Notes: generated by a model not told the origin, from the sequence alone. Positions 29,546 through 38,890 are shown, counted from the first letter of the stretch. The stretch: 64,000 bases of DNA from Caldimonas tepidiphila (GCF_003569765.1 NZ_QXMG01000005.1:94153-158152); one strand, 5' to 3'. Program-made: numbers and translations.

Positions 29546-29913
29546 AGCACCGTCAGGCGCCGGTCGCTGCTGGTCGCGATCATCGTGCGGATCGTCGAGT
29601 CCGCGATGATGCAGCCCTGCGAGGCGTCGCCCTGCGCGTTGTCGCCGTGGATCAGGAAGCCGCTGCGGCCGAGCGCGTCGTGGCCGTCGGGCGTCAGCGC
29701 CATGCACAACCGCCCCTTGCTCGGGTGGTGGTAGGCCGCACCGATGCGGTAGTTGCCGGCCGGGATCGGCCCGATGCCGCGCAGGTGCTGCAGCGCCGGG
29801 TTGTTGCGGCCCGCCCCCGGCCCCTCGCCGTTCCCGGCACCGGAATAGCCGACGCCGACGAAGTGGCGTTCGTGAAAGATCTTGCCGCTCGCGTTGTCGA
29901 AGTACCAGGTCAT
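29542..29913 (-). CDS. Tlde1 (DUF2778) family L,D-transpeptidase-like effector
   Basis: 123 residues from the ATG at 29913, which has AGGAGG about ten bases upstream; a GTG at 29922 is less likely. The whole protein is one Tlde1/DUF2778 domain: GYSGAG, NNPALQHLRGIGPIPAGNYRIG, LTPDGHDALGRSGFLIHGDN and DASQGCII. His89 and Cys101 fit the L,D-transpeptidase catalytic pair. Tlde1 of Salmonella is a type VI secretion effector that cuts peptidoglycan tetrapeptides and exchanges their D-amino acid. There is no signal peptide, as expected for a secretion-system cargo. No type VI genes lie in the window, so it would be an orphan effector. Confidence 0.85.
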   Translation of the reverse strand: MTWYFDNASGKIFHERHFVGVGYSGAGNGEGPGAGRNNPALQHLRGIGPIPAGNYRIGAAYHHPSKGRLCMALTPDGHDALGRSGFLIHGDNAQGDASQGCIIADSTIRTMIATSSDRRLTVL

Positions 29914-29997
29914 CGCCCGCACCCCTCCTGTCCATCCCGTGAAGACGGAGAAAGTAACAGATTGTTCAGGAGGGCGGGCGCCTTTCGCGGCGCCGGC

Positions 29998-31599
29998 TCA
30001 GCGCTGGCGCATCGCGCGCGACAGCAGCAGCACCGGCAGCAGGCCCACGGCCACGATCGCGAGCGAGGGCAGCGCCGCCTCGCTCAGGCGCTCGTCGCGC
30101 GCGAGCTGGTAGGCGATCACGGCCAGCGTGTCGCTGTTGAAGGGCCGCAGCACCAGCGTCGCGGGCAGCTCCTTCATCACGTCGACGAACACCAGCAGCC
30201 CGGCGGCGAGCGCCGAGCGCTGCAGCAGCGGCAGGTGCACGCGCAGGAACAGCCGCCAGCGCGGCGTGCCGAGCATGCGCGCGGTCTCGTCGAGGCTGGT
30301 GGGAATGCGGGCGTAGCCCGACTCGACCGACTGCAGCGCCACGGCGGTGAAGCGCACCAGGTAGGCGTAGAGCAGGCCGAAGATCGTGCCGGTGACGAGC
30401 ACCGAGGCGCCGCTGGCCGGCCACAGGCTCTGCAGGCCGCCGGCCGGGATCAGGATGCCGACCGCGATCACCGCGCCCGGCACCGCGTAGCCGAGCGAGG
30501 CGACGCGCGCGGCCAGACGCAGCCCCGGGCGCGGCCGCACGCGCAGCGCGTAGGCCAGCGCCAGCGCCAGCGCCGACGCGAGCAGCGCCCCCAGCCCCGC
30601 GAGCTTGAAGCTGGTCCAGGCCCACTGGCCGAAGCGCGCCCACGGCAGGCCGAGCTCGGCGTGCCGCGCCTCCTGCCACAGCAGCCCGAGCAGGATCGCC
30701 ACCGGCAGCGCGAAGCCGATGAGCACCGGCAGCCCGCACACCGCCCAGGCGACCAGGCGGCGCCCGCCGGTGAGCGGCACCGGCCGGGCCTCCTGGCTCT
30801 GCAGGTTGCCCGGCCGCGTCGTCGCGAAGCGCAGCGCGCGCTGCGCGCGGTGCTCCAGCCACAGCAGCAGCGCGACGACGGCGAGCAGCACGGTGGCGAG
30901 CTGCGCCGCGGCGATGCGGTCGTCCATCACCAGCCAGGCGCGGTAGACGCCGGTGGTGAGCGTCGAGAGGCCGAAATAGGAGCCGACGCCGTAGTCGGCG
31001 AGCGTCTCCATCAGCGCGAGCGCGACGCCCGCGGCGAGCGCCGGGCGCGCCAGCGGCAGCGCCACCTGCCGCACCCGCCGCCCGGTGCCTGCGCCGAGCA
31101 GCCGCGCCGCCTCCAGCAGCTGCACGCCGCGCTCGTTGAGCGCCGCGCGCGTGAGCAGGTAGGCGTAGGGGTAGAGGCAGGCGACGAAGAGCATCACCGC
31201 GCCCCACAGGCTGCGCACGTCGGGCAGCATCGCCCCCTGCGCACCGGTCAGCGCGCGCAGCGCGGTCTGCAGCGGGCCGCTGTACTGCAGGAAGTCGGTG
31301 TAGGCATAGGCGAGCACGTAGGCCGGCATCGCCAGCGGCAGCAGCAGCGCCCACTCGAAGAAGCGCCGCCCCGGGAACTCGAACAGCGTCACCGTCGCGG
31401 CGGTCGCGCCGCCCACCACCGCGACGCCGACGGCCACCGAGACCGACAGCAGCAGCGAGGTCCAGGCGTACTCGGGCAGCACCGTCTGCAGCTGGTGCAC
31501 CAGCACCGCGCCGCTTTGCGCGTCGAGCAGGGCCCACGATCCGATGATGCCGAGCACCGGCACGGCAAGCAGCAGGGTCAGGGCGGTCAGGAAGCGCAT
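29998..31599 (-). CDS. Fe(III)-type ABC transporter permease (FbpB-like, fused two-half form)
   Basis: 533 residues from the ATG at 31599 (MRFLTALTLLLAVPVLG). Starts at 31650/31647 are possible and have a distant GGAGGG, but add a polar leader. The protein has about 12 membrane helices in two homologous halves, each with an EAA-type loop: EAARLLGAGTGRRVRQVALP in the first and DETARMLGTPRWRLFLRVHLP in the second. This doubled layout is typical of FbpB/SfuB iron permeases. It diverges from the ATPase gene across a Fur-like box. No periplasmic binding protein gene is present nearby. Confidence 0.9.
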   Translation of the reverse strand: MRFLTALTLLLAVPVLGIIGSWALLDAQSGAVLVHQLQTVLPEYAWTSLLLSVSVAVGVAVVGGATAATVTLFEFPGRRFFEWALLLPLAMPAYVLAYAYTDFLQYSGPLQTALRALTGAQGAMLPDVRSLWGAVMLFVACLYPYAYLLTRAALNERGVQLLEAARLLGAGTGRRVRQVALPLARPALAAGVALALMETLADYGVGSYFGLSTLTTGVYRAWLVMDDRIAAAQLATVLLAVVALLLWLEHRAQRALRFATTRPGNLQSQEARPVPLTGGRRLVAWAVCGLPVLIGFALPVAILLGLLWQEARHAELGLPWARFGQWAWTSFKLAGLGALLASALALALAYALRVRPRPGLRLAARVASLGYAVPGAVIAVGILIPAGGLQSLWPASGASVLVTGTIFGLLYAYLVRFTAVALQSVESGYARIPTSLDETARMLGTPRWRLFLRVHLPLLQRSALAAGLLVFVDVMKELPATLVLRPFNSDTLAVIAYQLARDERLSEAALPSLAIVAVGLLPVLLLSRAMRQR

Positions 31600-31716
31600 G
31601 GGGGGAACAGCTCGGATCGCGCCGCGGGCGGGAAGGACCCGCCGCATCATCGGCGGCGCGCCCTCCCCGCCCTTGATTCAGCGCAAGTGGTTGAAAAAGT
31701 CGCTGGCAATATGAAT

Positions 31717-31735
31717 GAGAACTGTACGCATTCTC
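31717..31735. promoter_or_regulatory. Putative Fur box between divergent iron ABC genes
   Basis: GAGAA (31717-31721) and TTCTC (31731-31735) form an inverted repeat over 19 bp, preceded by AAT, giving the AATGAGAA...ATTCTC look of betaproteobacterial Fur sites. The surrounding 31700-31755 stretch is AT-rich for this genome. It is 25 bp before the ATPase start and 118 bp before the permease start, so one site could repress both genes when iron is plentiful. Confidence 0.55.
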
Positions 31736-31759
31736 TCTTGCCTCCTATCATAGGTCCTT

Positions 31760-32854
31760 ATGTTTCTGGAACTCGACCATGTGACCATCCGCTACGGCGG
31801 CGCGGCCGCGCGTGCGGCGGTGGACGGCGCGTCGCTGACGCTCAAGCAGGGCGAGATCGGCGTGCTGCTCGGCCCCTCGGGCTGCGGCAAGACCTCGCTG
31901 CTGCGCGCGGTCGCGGGGCTCGAGCGCATCGCCGCGGGGCGCGTCGCGCTCGGCGGCGAGACGCTCAGCGACGCGGGGGGCGGGCGGCGCGTGCAGGTGG
32001 CGCCGGAGCGGCGCCGCATCGGCATGGTGTTCCAGGACTACGCCCTCTTCCCCCACCTGACGGTGGGCGAGAACGTCGGCTTCGGCCTGCCCTCGCTGTC
32101 GCGCGACGCGCGCGCCGGGCGGGTCGCGGAGATGCTGGAGCTCGTCGGCCTCGGCCACGCGGCCGGGCGCTACCCGCACCAGCTCTCCGGCGGCCAGCAG
32201 CAGCGCATCGCGCTGGCGCGGGCCCTGGCGCCGCAGCCGCGCCTGCTGCTGCTCGACGAGCCCTTCTCGAACCTCGACGTGGACCTGCGCGAGCGCCTCG
32301 CGCAGGAGGTGCGCGCGATCCTCAAGCGCGCCGGCATCACGGCGCTGCTGGTGACGCACGACCAGCTCGAGGCCTTCGCGGTCGGCGACGTGATCGGCGT
32401 GATGAACGGAGGCCGGCTCGAGCAGTGGGAGGACCCCTACAGCCTCTACCACCGCCCGGCCTCGCGCTTCGTCGCCGACTTCATCGGCCACGGCGTGTTC
32501 GCGCCGGCACGCATCGTCGACTATGGCCGCGGCCCGGTGGTGCGCACGCCGCTCGGCGACCTGCTCGATCTCAAGGAGTGCCCGCTGCCGGCGGCCTACC
32601 CGAACGGCGAATGCGAGGTGCTGCTGCGCGCCGACGACATCGTCCACGACGACGACAGCCCGGTCAAAGCCTGCATCGAGCGAAAGGCCTTCCGCGGCTC
32701 GGAATTCCTCTACACGCTGCGCCTGCAAACTGGCGAGTTGCTGCTGGCGCACGTGCCCTCGCACCACGACCACTCGGTCGGGGAATGGATCGGCATCCGG
32801 CCGGTCGTCGACCATGTCGTGACCTTCGAGCGCGGCGAGCCGCAGTCCGCCTGA
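31760..32854 (+). CDS. Fe(III)-type ABC transporter ATP-binding protein (FbpC-like)
   Basis: 364 residues. Walker A is LLGPSGCGKTSLLR near 38-50, the Q-loop is VFQDYALFPHLTVGENV, the signature is QLSGGQQQRIALARAL, and Walker B is LLLLDEPFSNLD. After the H-loop (VTHDQLEAFAVGD) a C-terminal regulatory region of about 110 residues with TOBE-like strands contains HVPSHHDHSVGEW, whose histidines might sense metal. It should energise the divergent permease. The association with iron rests on permease type and the Fur-like box. It ends 151 bp before the protease gene. Confidence 0.9.
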   Translation: MFLELDHVTIRYGGAAARAAVDGASLTLKQGEIGVLLGPSGCGKTSLLRAVAGLERIAAGRVALGGETLSDAGGGRRVQVAPERRRIGMVFQDYALFPHLTVGENVGFGLPSLSRDARAGRVAEMLELVGLGHAAGRYPHQLSGGQQQRIALARALAPQPRLLLLDEPFSNLDVDLRERLAQEVRAILKRAGITALLVTHDQLEAFAVGDVIGVMNGGRLEQWEDPYSLYHRPASRFVADFIGHGVFAPARIVDYGRGPVVRTPLGDLLDLKECPLPAAYPNGECEVLLRADDIVHDDDSPVKACIERKAFRGSEFLYTLRLQTGELLLAHVPSHHDHSVGEWIGIRPVVDHVVTFERGEPQSA

Positions 32855-33005
32855 ATCCCCCGCGAGCGCTTTGCAAGGCCCCGCTCGGCCCCGGCCTTGC
32901 CTGCGCCATGCAACTTTCCCCGCATTGCGGGCTCCCAGGCGGGAGGCCAGGTTCTATACTGGTTCGAGGAAACTCCGCTTTGATGCATAAAGGACAGCGC
33001 GTGTC

Positions 33006-34451
33006 ATGGGTGCCAAATTGAAGATTGCTGGCTGGGTCGCGGTGGGTGCCGTGGCCGGCGCACTGACGACGATGCAGCTGCAGGCGACCGCGCGCAGCTC
33101 GCTCGCACCGCTGCCGCTGGAGGAGCTGCAGCAGCTGGCCGCCGTGTTCGGCATGGTCAAGAGCGACTACGTCGAGCCGGTGGACGAGAAGAAGCTGCTG
33201 ACCGACGCGATCAGCGGCATGGTCGCGGGCCTGGACCCGCATTCGCAGTACTTCGACAAGAAGACCTTCAAGGAATTCCGCGAGGGCACCTCGGGCCGCT
33301 TCGTGGGCGTCGGCATCGAGATCGGCATGGAGGACGGCCTGGTCAAGGTCGTCTCGCCGATCGAGGGCTCGCCCGCCTTCCGCGCGGGCCTCAAGAGCGG
33401 CGACCTGATCACGAAGATCGACGACACCGCGGTCAAGGGCCTGTCGATCGACCAGGCCGTCAAGCGCATGCGCGGCGAGCCCAACACCAAGGTCTCGCTG
33501 ACGATCTTCCGCAAGGCCGAGAGCCGCACCTTCCCCGTGACGATCATGCGCGAGGAGATCCGCGTGCAGAGCGTGCGCGCGAAGATGGTCGAGCCCGGCT
33601 ACGCGTGGCTGCGCGTGACGCAGTTCCAGGACCGCACGGTCGAGGACTTCGTGCGCAAGATCGAGGAGATCTACAAGCAGGACCCCAACCTCAAGGGCCT
33701 GGTGCTCGACCTGCGCAACGACCCGGGCGGCCTGCTCGAGGGCGCGGTCGCGGTGTCGGCGGCCTTCCTGCCCAAGGACGTGACGGTGGTCTCGACCAAT
33801 GGCCAGGTGCCCGAGTCGAAGGCGGTGTTCAAGGCCAGCCCGAGCGACTACGTGCGCCGCGGCGGCGCCGACCCGCTCAAGCGCCTGCCCGAGGGGATCA
33901 AGAACGTGCCGCTGGTGGTGCTGGTCAACGAGGGCTCGGCCTCGGCGAGCGAGATCGTCGCCGGTGCGCTGCAGGACCACAAGCGCGCCGTCATCATGGG
34001 CTCGCAGACCTTCGGCAAGGGCTCGGTGCAGACGGTGCGCCAGCTCACCCCGGACACCGCGCTCAAGCTCACCACGGCGCGCTACTACACGCCGCAGGGC
34101 CGCTCGATCCAGGCGCGCGGCATCGTGCCGGACGTGATGCTCGACGAGACCGCCGATGGCAACGTCTTCGCGGTGCTGCGCATGCGCGAGGCCGACCTGG
34201 AGAAGCACCTGCAGAGCGGCCAGGGCAGCGAGGTCAAGGACCCGGCGCGCGAGAAGGCGCGCGAGGAGGCCATGAAGCGCCTCGAGGACGAGGCGGCCAA
34301 GCAGGCGGCGACCAAGCAGCCGGCACTGCCCGAGTTCGGCTCGGCCGAGGACTTCCAGCTCAAGCAGGCGCTCAACCGCCTCAAGGGCCAGCCGGTGCTC
34401 GCCTCGAAGACGCAGACCGAGCGCAAGCCGGACGAGACCAAGACGAACTGA
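33006..34451 (+). CDS. S41 family C-terminal processing protease (CtpA-like)
   Basis: 481 residues. An uncleaved anchor or signal segment (IAGWVAVGAVAGALTTMQLQ) starts at about residue 6, so it is likely periplasmic and membrane-tethered. A PDZ domain covers about 95-175 (VVSPIEGSPAFRAGLKSGDL). The S41 catalytic Ser/Lys dyad is in VLVNEGSASASEIVAGALQDH and MGSQTFGKGSVQT. CtpA-type proteases trim peptidoglycan hydrolases and other periplasmic proteins. The C-terminal ~80 residues are charged and helical. TATACT at 32955-32960 could be a -10 element. A clear intrinsic terminator follows the stop. Confidence 0.93.
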   Translation: MGAKLKIAGWVAVGAVAGALTTMQLQATARSSLAPLPLEELQQLAAVFGMVKSDYVEPVDEKKLLTDAISGMVAGLDPHSQYFDKKTFKEFREGTSGRFVGVGIEIGMEDGLVKVVSPIEGSPAFRAGLKSGDLITKIDDTAVKGLSIDQAVKRMRGEPNTKVSLTIFRKAESRTFPVTIMREEIRVQSVRAKMVEPGYAWLRVTQFQDRTVEDFVRKIEEIYKQDPNLKGLVLDLRNDPGGLLEGAVAVSAAFLPKDVTVVSTNGQVPESKAVFKASPSDYVRRGGADPLKRLPEGIKNVPLVVLVNEGSASASEIVAGALQDHKRAVIMGSQTFGKGSVQTVRQLTPDTALKLTTARYYTPQGRSIQARGIVPDVMLDETADGNVFAVLRMREADLEKHLQSGQGSEVKDPAREKAREEAMKRLEDEAAKQAATKQPALPEFGSAEDFQLKQALNRLKGQPVLASKTQTERKPDETKTN

Positions 34452-34508
34452 ACGCGCAACGCGGAGTAGGCGCCGCCGGCCCTGCAGGGCCGCGCGCCGC
34501 CACCGACA

Positions 34509-34532
34509 CGCCCGCCCCTCGGCGGGCGTTTT
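34509..34532 (+). terminator. Intrinsic terminator after the S41 protease gene
   Basis: CGCCCGCC (34509-34516), loop CCTC and GGCGGGCG (34521-34528) form a perfect 8-bp stem followed at once by TTTT. It lies 57 bp after the protease stop and 23 bp before the moeB/thiF-type start, which therefore probably has its own promoter or depends on read-through. Confidence 0.85.
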
Positions 34533-34555
34533 CACGCCCGGAGGAGGCATCGGAC

Positions 34556-35311
34556 ATGAACGACGACCAGCTGCTGCGCTACTCGCGCCACGTGCTGCTC
34601 GATGAACTCGGCGTCGAGGGCCAGCAGCGGCTGCTCGCGGGCCATGCGCTCGTGATCGGCGCCGGCGGCCTGGGCTCGCCGGCGGCGCTCTACCTCGCCA
34701 CCGCCGGCGTCGGCACGCTCACCCTCGTCGACCACGACACGGTGGACCTGACCAACCTGCAGCGCCAGGTGATCCACAACCTGTCGCGCGTCGGCCACCC
34801 GAAGGCCGAGTCGGCGCGCGAGACGATCGCCGCGATCAACCCGGAGGTGCAGGTGCGCTGCGTCAACCGGCGCGCGGACGCGGCGCTGCTGGCCGAGCTG
34901 GTCGCCGAGGCCGACGTGGTGCTCGACTGCTCGGACAACTTCGCGACCCGCCACGCCGTCAACCATGCCTGCGTCGCGCAGCGCAAGCCGCTCGTCGCCG
35001 GCGCCGCGATCCGCTTCGACGGCCAGATCTCGGTCTACGACCCGCGCGCCGCCGATGCGCCCTGCTACGCCTGCGTGTTCGCGCCCGACCAGGGGTTCGA
35101 GGAAACGCGCTGCGCGACGATGGGCGTGTTCGCGCCGCTCGTCGGCATCATCGGCACGATGCAGGCGGCCGAGGCGCTCAAGCTGCTCGCCGGCATCGGC
35201 ACCTCGCTCGCCGGGCGGCTGCAGATGCTCGACGCGCGCTCGATGGAGTGGACCGAGATCCGCCTGCCGCGCAACCCCGGCTGCCCGGTCTGCGCCGCGG
35301 CGGCGCGCTGA
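34556..35311 (+). CDS. moeB: MoeB/ThiF-type sulfur-carrier adenylyltransferase
   Basis: 251 residues. The ATP-binding glycine motif is VIGAGGLGSPAALYLA, followed by LVDHDTVDLTNLQRQVIHN, and the zinc ligands are CYAC and the C-terminal CPVC. ETRCATMGVFAPLVG contains the conserved cysteine. These E1-like enzymes adenylate the C-terminal glycine of MoaD (molybdopterin) or ThiS (thiamine). The overall pattern without a rhodanese domain fits MoeB or ThiF of E. coli length; the two cannot be told apart here because neither moaD/moaE nor thiS lies nearby. GGAGGAGG is about nine bases before the ATG. Confidence 0.9.
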   Translation: MNDDQLLRYSRHVLLDELGVEGQQRLLAGHALVIGAGGLGSPAALYLATAGVGTLTLVDHDTVDLTNLQRQVIHNLSRVGHPKAESARETIAAINPEVQVRCVNRRADAALLAELVAEADVVLDCSDNFATRHAVNHACVAQRKPLVAGAAIRFDGQISVYDPRAADAPCYACVFAPDQGFEETRCATMGVFAPLVGIIGTMQAAEALKLLAGIGTSLAGRLQMLDARSMEWTEIRLPRNPGCPVCAAAAR

Positions 35312-35336
35312 CGCCCCTCGCCCGGGCGGCCCGCCT

Positions 35337-36281
35337 TCAGCCGCGTCCCGCGCCCGCCGCAAGGTGCGCGAGCACGCGATCGGCGATCAGCGCCGAGACG
35401 CGCGCGTTCGACTCCTGCGTGACGCCGGCGACATGCGGCGTCAGCAGCAGGTTCGGGCAGCCCTGGAAATGCGGCGCCGCGGGCAGCGGCTCCTCGGCGA
35501 AGACGTCGAGCGCCGCGCCGCCGAGCGCCCCCGAGCGCAGCGCCTGCGCGAGCGCGATCTCGTCGACGATGCCGCCGCGCGCGGTGTTGACGAGCACCGC
35601 GCCCGGCTTCATCGCCGCGAGGCGCGCCGCGCCGATCAGGCCGCGCGTCGACTCGACGAGCGGCACGTGCAGGCTCAGCACGTCCGCCGACGCGACCACC
35701 TCGTCGAGCCCCGCCCAGCGCGTGCCGCTCTCCGCGTAGGCCGGGTGCTCGGCGTCGAGCGCCGCGTCGAAGGCGAGCACCTGCATGCCGAGCGTGCGCG
35801 CGAGCCGCCCGGTGAGCTGACCGATCGAGCCGAAGCCGATCAGGCCGAGCGTCGCGCCGGCGAGCTCGCGCCCGCGCGACAGCGCCTCGCGCGGCCAGCG
35901 GCCGGCAGCCACCTCGGCGCTGCCGCTCCACGCCAGCCGGCGCAGCCACAGCGCGCTCGCGATCACGTACTCCGCCACCGCCTGCGCGTTCGCGCCGGTG
36001 GCGGGGATCACCTCGATGCCGCGCGCGCGGCAGCCGGCCACGTCGATGTTGTCGAGCCCGACGCCGAGCCGCCCGACGACGCGGCAGCGCGCGAGCGCGT
36101 CGAGCAGCGCGCCGCGCACCTGGGTGCGGTTGCGCACCACCAGCGCGTCGGCGCGGGCCGCCTCCGCGGCGAGCCGCCCCGGCTCGTCGACCAGCCGCGG
36201 GTCGTGGAGCACGTCGTGGTCCGCCGCCAGCCGCGCGACGGCGTCCTCGTCCATGAATTCGGTGATCAGGATGCGCGCCAC
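35337..36281 (-). CDS. D-2-hydroxyacid dehydrogenase (NAD-dependent, SerA-like)
   Basis: 314 residues from a GTG at 36281 preceded by AAGGAGA. The NAD-binding glycine motif is LIGFGSIGQLTGRLA near residue 145, and the catalytic triad is visible as Arg in VNTARGGIVDE, Glu in VFAEEPLP and His in LTPHVAGVT. Members interconvert D-2-hydroxyacids and 2-keto acids, for example phosphoglycerate or glyoxylate. It lacks the ACT domain of long SerA proteins, so the substrate is open. It is convergent with the moeB-type gene and divergent from the LOG gene. Confidence 0.92.
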   Translation of the reverse strand: MARILITEFMDEDAVARLAADHDVLHDPRLVDEPGRLAAEAARADALVVRNRTQVRGALLDALARCRVVGRLGVGLDNIDVAGCRARGIEVIPATGANAQAVAEYVIASALWLRRLAWSGSAEVAAGRWPREALSRGRELAGATLGLIGFGSIGQLTGRLARTLGMQVLAFDAALDAEHPAYAESGTRWAGLDEVVASADVLSLHVPLVESTRGLIGAARLAAMKPGAVLVNTARGGIVDEIALAQALRSGALGGAALDVFAEEPLPAAPHFQGCPNLLLTPHVAGVTQESNARVSALIADRVLAHLAAGAGRG

Positions 36282-36468
36282 GCCGGGGATCTCCTTCCTT
36301 TGCTCGTCGCGTCCGGCACGCCGGACAGACCGCCATGGTGCCTGCGAAAGCCGTGCCCGCGCCAACACCCCTGAGCAGGGGCCGAATTGCGGTGCCTGCG
36401 CTGCCGGCCGGCCCGCGAGCCGCGTTACCCTGTGCAGTCCACGCATCAGAAACAGGCAGGTTCCGCGG

Positions 36469-37380
36469 ATGAAAGCCTTGGACAAACACGAACTCACCGC
36501 CCGCAACTTCCCGAGCGCTCAGGAGGAGGCCGTCACCGCGCGGCCCGTGTCCCCGTACGAAGGGCCTGGCAGCGCCTACCGGCTGGCCTTCACCGACACC
36601 GATTTCCTGCTGCGCGACGACCTGCGGCCGGTGCGCATGCAGCTCGAGCTGCTCAAGCCCGAGCTGATCCAGCGCGAGCGCGGCATCGAGTCGACCATCG
36701 TGATCTTCGGCAGCGCGCGCATCCCGCCCGCCGACGTGGCGCAGCAGCTGCTCGCCGAGGCGCAAGCGCGCGCCGCCAACCCGGCCGAGATCAAGCGGCT
36801 CGAGACCGGCGTCGCGATGTCGCGCTACTACGAGGAGGCGCGCGCCTTCGCGCGCATCGTCACCGAGGCCTCGCGCTCGCTGCAGCAGCCGATCGTCGTC
36901 GTCACCGGCGGCGGCCCCGGCATCATGGAGGCCGGCAACCGCGGCGCCTTCGAGGTGCAGGGCCAGAGCATCGGGCTGAACATCGTGCTGCCGCACGAGC
37001 AGGAGCCCAACCCCTACATCACGCCGGAGCTGTGCTTCCAGTTCCACTACTTCGCGCTGCGCAAGATGCACTTCCTGATGCGCTCGATCGCGCTGGTGTG
37101 CTTCCCCGGCGGCTTCGGCACGCTCGACGAGCTGTTCGAGATGCTCACGCTGATCCAGACCGGCAAGTGCCGGCGCCGCCCGATCCTGCTGTTCGGCCGC
37201 GAGTTCTGGACGCGCCTCGTGAACTTCGACCTGCTGGTCGAGCAGGGCATGATCAGCCCGCAGGACCTGAACCTGTTCCACTTCGTCGAGAGCGCGGAGG
37301 AGGCCTGGGCGCTGCTGCAGAGCGAGTACGGGCTCGGCACCGCGGACGGCCACCCGCCCGTGCCGAACGACATGATCTGA
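36469..37380 (+). CDS. LOG family protein (TIGR00730-type, lysine-decarboxylase-like fold)
   Basis: 303 residues. The family signature is split between [18 protein letters not shown] and [17 protein letters not shown] (PGGxGTxxE). Typical LOG proteins release cytokinin-like bases from AMP derivatives or act as nucleotide 5'-monophosphate phosphoribohydrolases. This one carries an extra ~75-residue N-terminal part ([17 protein letters not shown]) seen in a longer bacterial subgroup. No decarboxylase activity should be assumed despite the old family name. It is followed by an 8-bp stem-loop and then arginase. Confidence 0.9.
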   Translation: MKALDKHELTARNFPSAQEEAVTARPVSPYEGPGSAYRLAFTDTDFLLRDDLRPVRMQLELLKPELIQRERGIESTIVIFGSARIPPADVAQQLLAEAQARAANPAEIKRLETGVAMSRYYEEARAFARIVTEASRSLQQPIVVVTGGGPGIMEAGNRGAFEVQGQSIGLNIVLPHEQEPNPYITPELCFQFHYFALRKMHFLMRSIALVCFPGGFGTLDELFEMLTLIQTGKCRRRPILLFGREFWTRLVNFDLLVEQGMISPQDLNLFHFVESAEEAWALLQSEYGLGTADGHPPVPNDMI

Positions 37381-37409
37381 GCCGTCCCGCCCCGAGGCCG
37401 AGGGACGGC
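37381..37409 (+). repeat. Stem-loop directly after the LOG gene
   Basis: GCCGTCCC (37381-37388) pairs exactly with GGGACGGC (37402-37409) around a 13-base loop. It begins on the base after the LOG stop codon and lies 88 bp before the arginase start. There is no T-run, so it may protect the mRNA end or act in factor-dependent termination. Confidence 0.4.
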
Positions 37410-37497
37410 CGGCGTGCCGCGGGCCGGGTCCCGAGCACGGCGCTTGCCTTCCTCGGGGCCAGGAGGCGGCCGCGGGGCCGCCGCAAGGAGAGCCGCC

Positions 37498-38430
37498 ATG
37501 CAGGACAAGATCACGCTGATCGGCGCGCCCACCGACGTGGGCGCGGGCGCGCGCGGCGCGTCGATGGGGCCGGAGGCGCTGCGCGTCGCCAACCTCGGCC
37601 CGGTGCTCGAGAGCCAGGGCCTGGAGGTGGTCGACCGCGGCAACCTCAGCGGGCCGCACAATCCGTGGCTGCCGCCCAACGAGGGCTACCGCCACCTCAG
37701 CGAGGTCGCCGGCTGGAACCAGGCGGTGCACGACGCGGTGCACGCCGAGCTGATGCAGGGCCGCATGCCGATCCTGCTCGGCGGCGACCACTGCCTCGCG
37801 ATCGGCTCGATCAGCGCCGCGGCGCGCCACTGCCGCGAGACCGGCAGGAAGCTGCGCGTGCTGTGGCTCGACGCGCACGCCGACTTCAACACCAGCCTCA
37901 TCACGCCGAGCGGCAACATCCACGGCATGCCGGTGGCCTGCCTGTGCGGGCGCGGGCCGCGCGAGCTGACCGAGATCGGCGGCCAGGTGCCGGCACTCAA
38001 CCCGAAGTGGGTCAAGCAGGTGGGCATCCGCAGCGTCGACGCCGGCGAGAAGAAGTTCGTGCACGAGATGGGGCTCGAGGTGTTCGACATGCGCTACATC
38101 GACGAGATGGGCATGCGCCACACGATGGAGCTGGCGCTGGCGACGATGGACGCCGGCACGCACCTGCACGTGAGCTTCGACGTCGACTTCCTCGACCCGG
38201 ACTTCGCGCCCGGCGTCGGCACCACCGTGATGGGCGGGCCGACCTACCGCGAGGCGCAGCTGTGCATGGAGATGATCGCCGACACCGGCCGGCTCGCCTC
38301 GCTCGACATCATGGAGCTCAACCCGGCGCTCGACGTGCGCAACCGCACCGCCGAGATCGCGGTGGACATGGTGGCGAGCCTGTTCGGCCGCAGCACGCTG
38401 GTGCACCGCAACCGGCGCGGGCACGATTAG
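37498..38430 (+). CDS. rocF: Arginase
   Basis: 310 residues. It hydrolyses arginine to ornithine and urea. The binuclear Mn site is shown by [18 protein letters not shown] and [17 protein letters not shown], which hold the expected His and Asp ligands; [12 protein letters not shown] is the conserved C-terminal segment. Agmatinases and formiminoglutamases share the fold, but ALRVANLG at the N-terminus and the [17 protein letters not shown] loop match true arginases. AAGGAG precedes the ATG by about seven bases. aroQ follows after 11 bp, so the two may be cotranscribed. Confidence 0.93.
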   Translation: MQDKITLIGAPTDVGAGARGASMGPEALRVANLGPVLESQGLEVVDRGNLSGPHNPWLPPNEGYRHLSEVAGWNQAVHDAVHAELMQGRMPILLGGDHCLAIGSISAAARHCRETGRKLRVLWLDAHADFNTSLITPSGNIHGMPVACLCGRGPRELTEIGGQVPALNPKWVKQVGIRSVDAGEKKFVHEMGLEVFDMRYIDEMGMRHTMELALATMDAGTHLHVSFDVDFLDPDFAPGVGTTVMGGPTYREAQLCMEMIADTGRLASLDIMELNPALDVRNRTAEIAVDMVASLFGRSTLVHRNRRGHD

Positions 38431-38441
38431 ACTCGCGGGCC

Positions 38442-38882
38442 ATGAAGATCCTCGTCCTCAACGGCCCGAACCTGAACCTGCTCGGCACCCGCGAACCCGC
38501 GGTGTACGGTGCGACGACGCTCGCCGACGTCGAGAACCTGCTCAGGCAGGACGCGCTCGCGCTCGGCGTCGCGCTCGACTGCTTCCAGAGCAACCACGAG
38601 GGCGCGCTGATCGACCGCATCCACGCCGCGCGCGGCGACGCGGACTGGATCGTCATCAACCCGGGCGCCTTCACGCACACCAGCGTCGCGATCCGCGACG
38701 CGCTCGCCGGCGTCGCGATCCCCTTCGTCGAGGTGCACATCAGCAACGTGCACAAGCGCGAGCCCTTCCGCCACCACTCCTACCTGTCGGACATCGCCGA
38801 GGGCGTGATCGTCGGCCTCGGCGTGCAGGGCTACCGCCTCGCGCTGCAGTTCGCCGCCGGCAAGCGCGGCCCGGTCGCCTGA
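38442..38882 (+). CDS. aroQ: Type II 3-dehydroquinate dehydratase
   Basis: 146 residues, normal for the small dodecameric type II enzyme. It dehydrates 3-dehydroquinate to 3-dehydroshikimate in the shikimate pathway. Conserved segments are [17 protein letters not shown], with the catalytic Tyr, [15 protein letters not shown], and [17 protein letters not shown] with the catalytic His. It is close behind arginase and convergent with the nuclease gene. Confidence 0.96.
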   Translation: MKILVLNGPNLNLLGTREPAVYGATTLADVENLLRQDALALGVALDCFQSNHEGALIDRIHAARGDADWIVINPGAFTHTSVAIRDALAGVAIPFVEVHISNVHKREPFRHHSYLSDIAEGVIVGLGVQGYRLALQFAAGKRGPVA

Positions 38883-38890
38883 GGCTCCCC

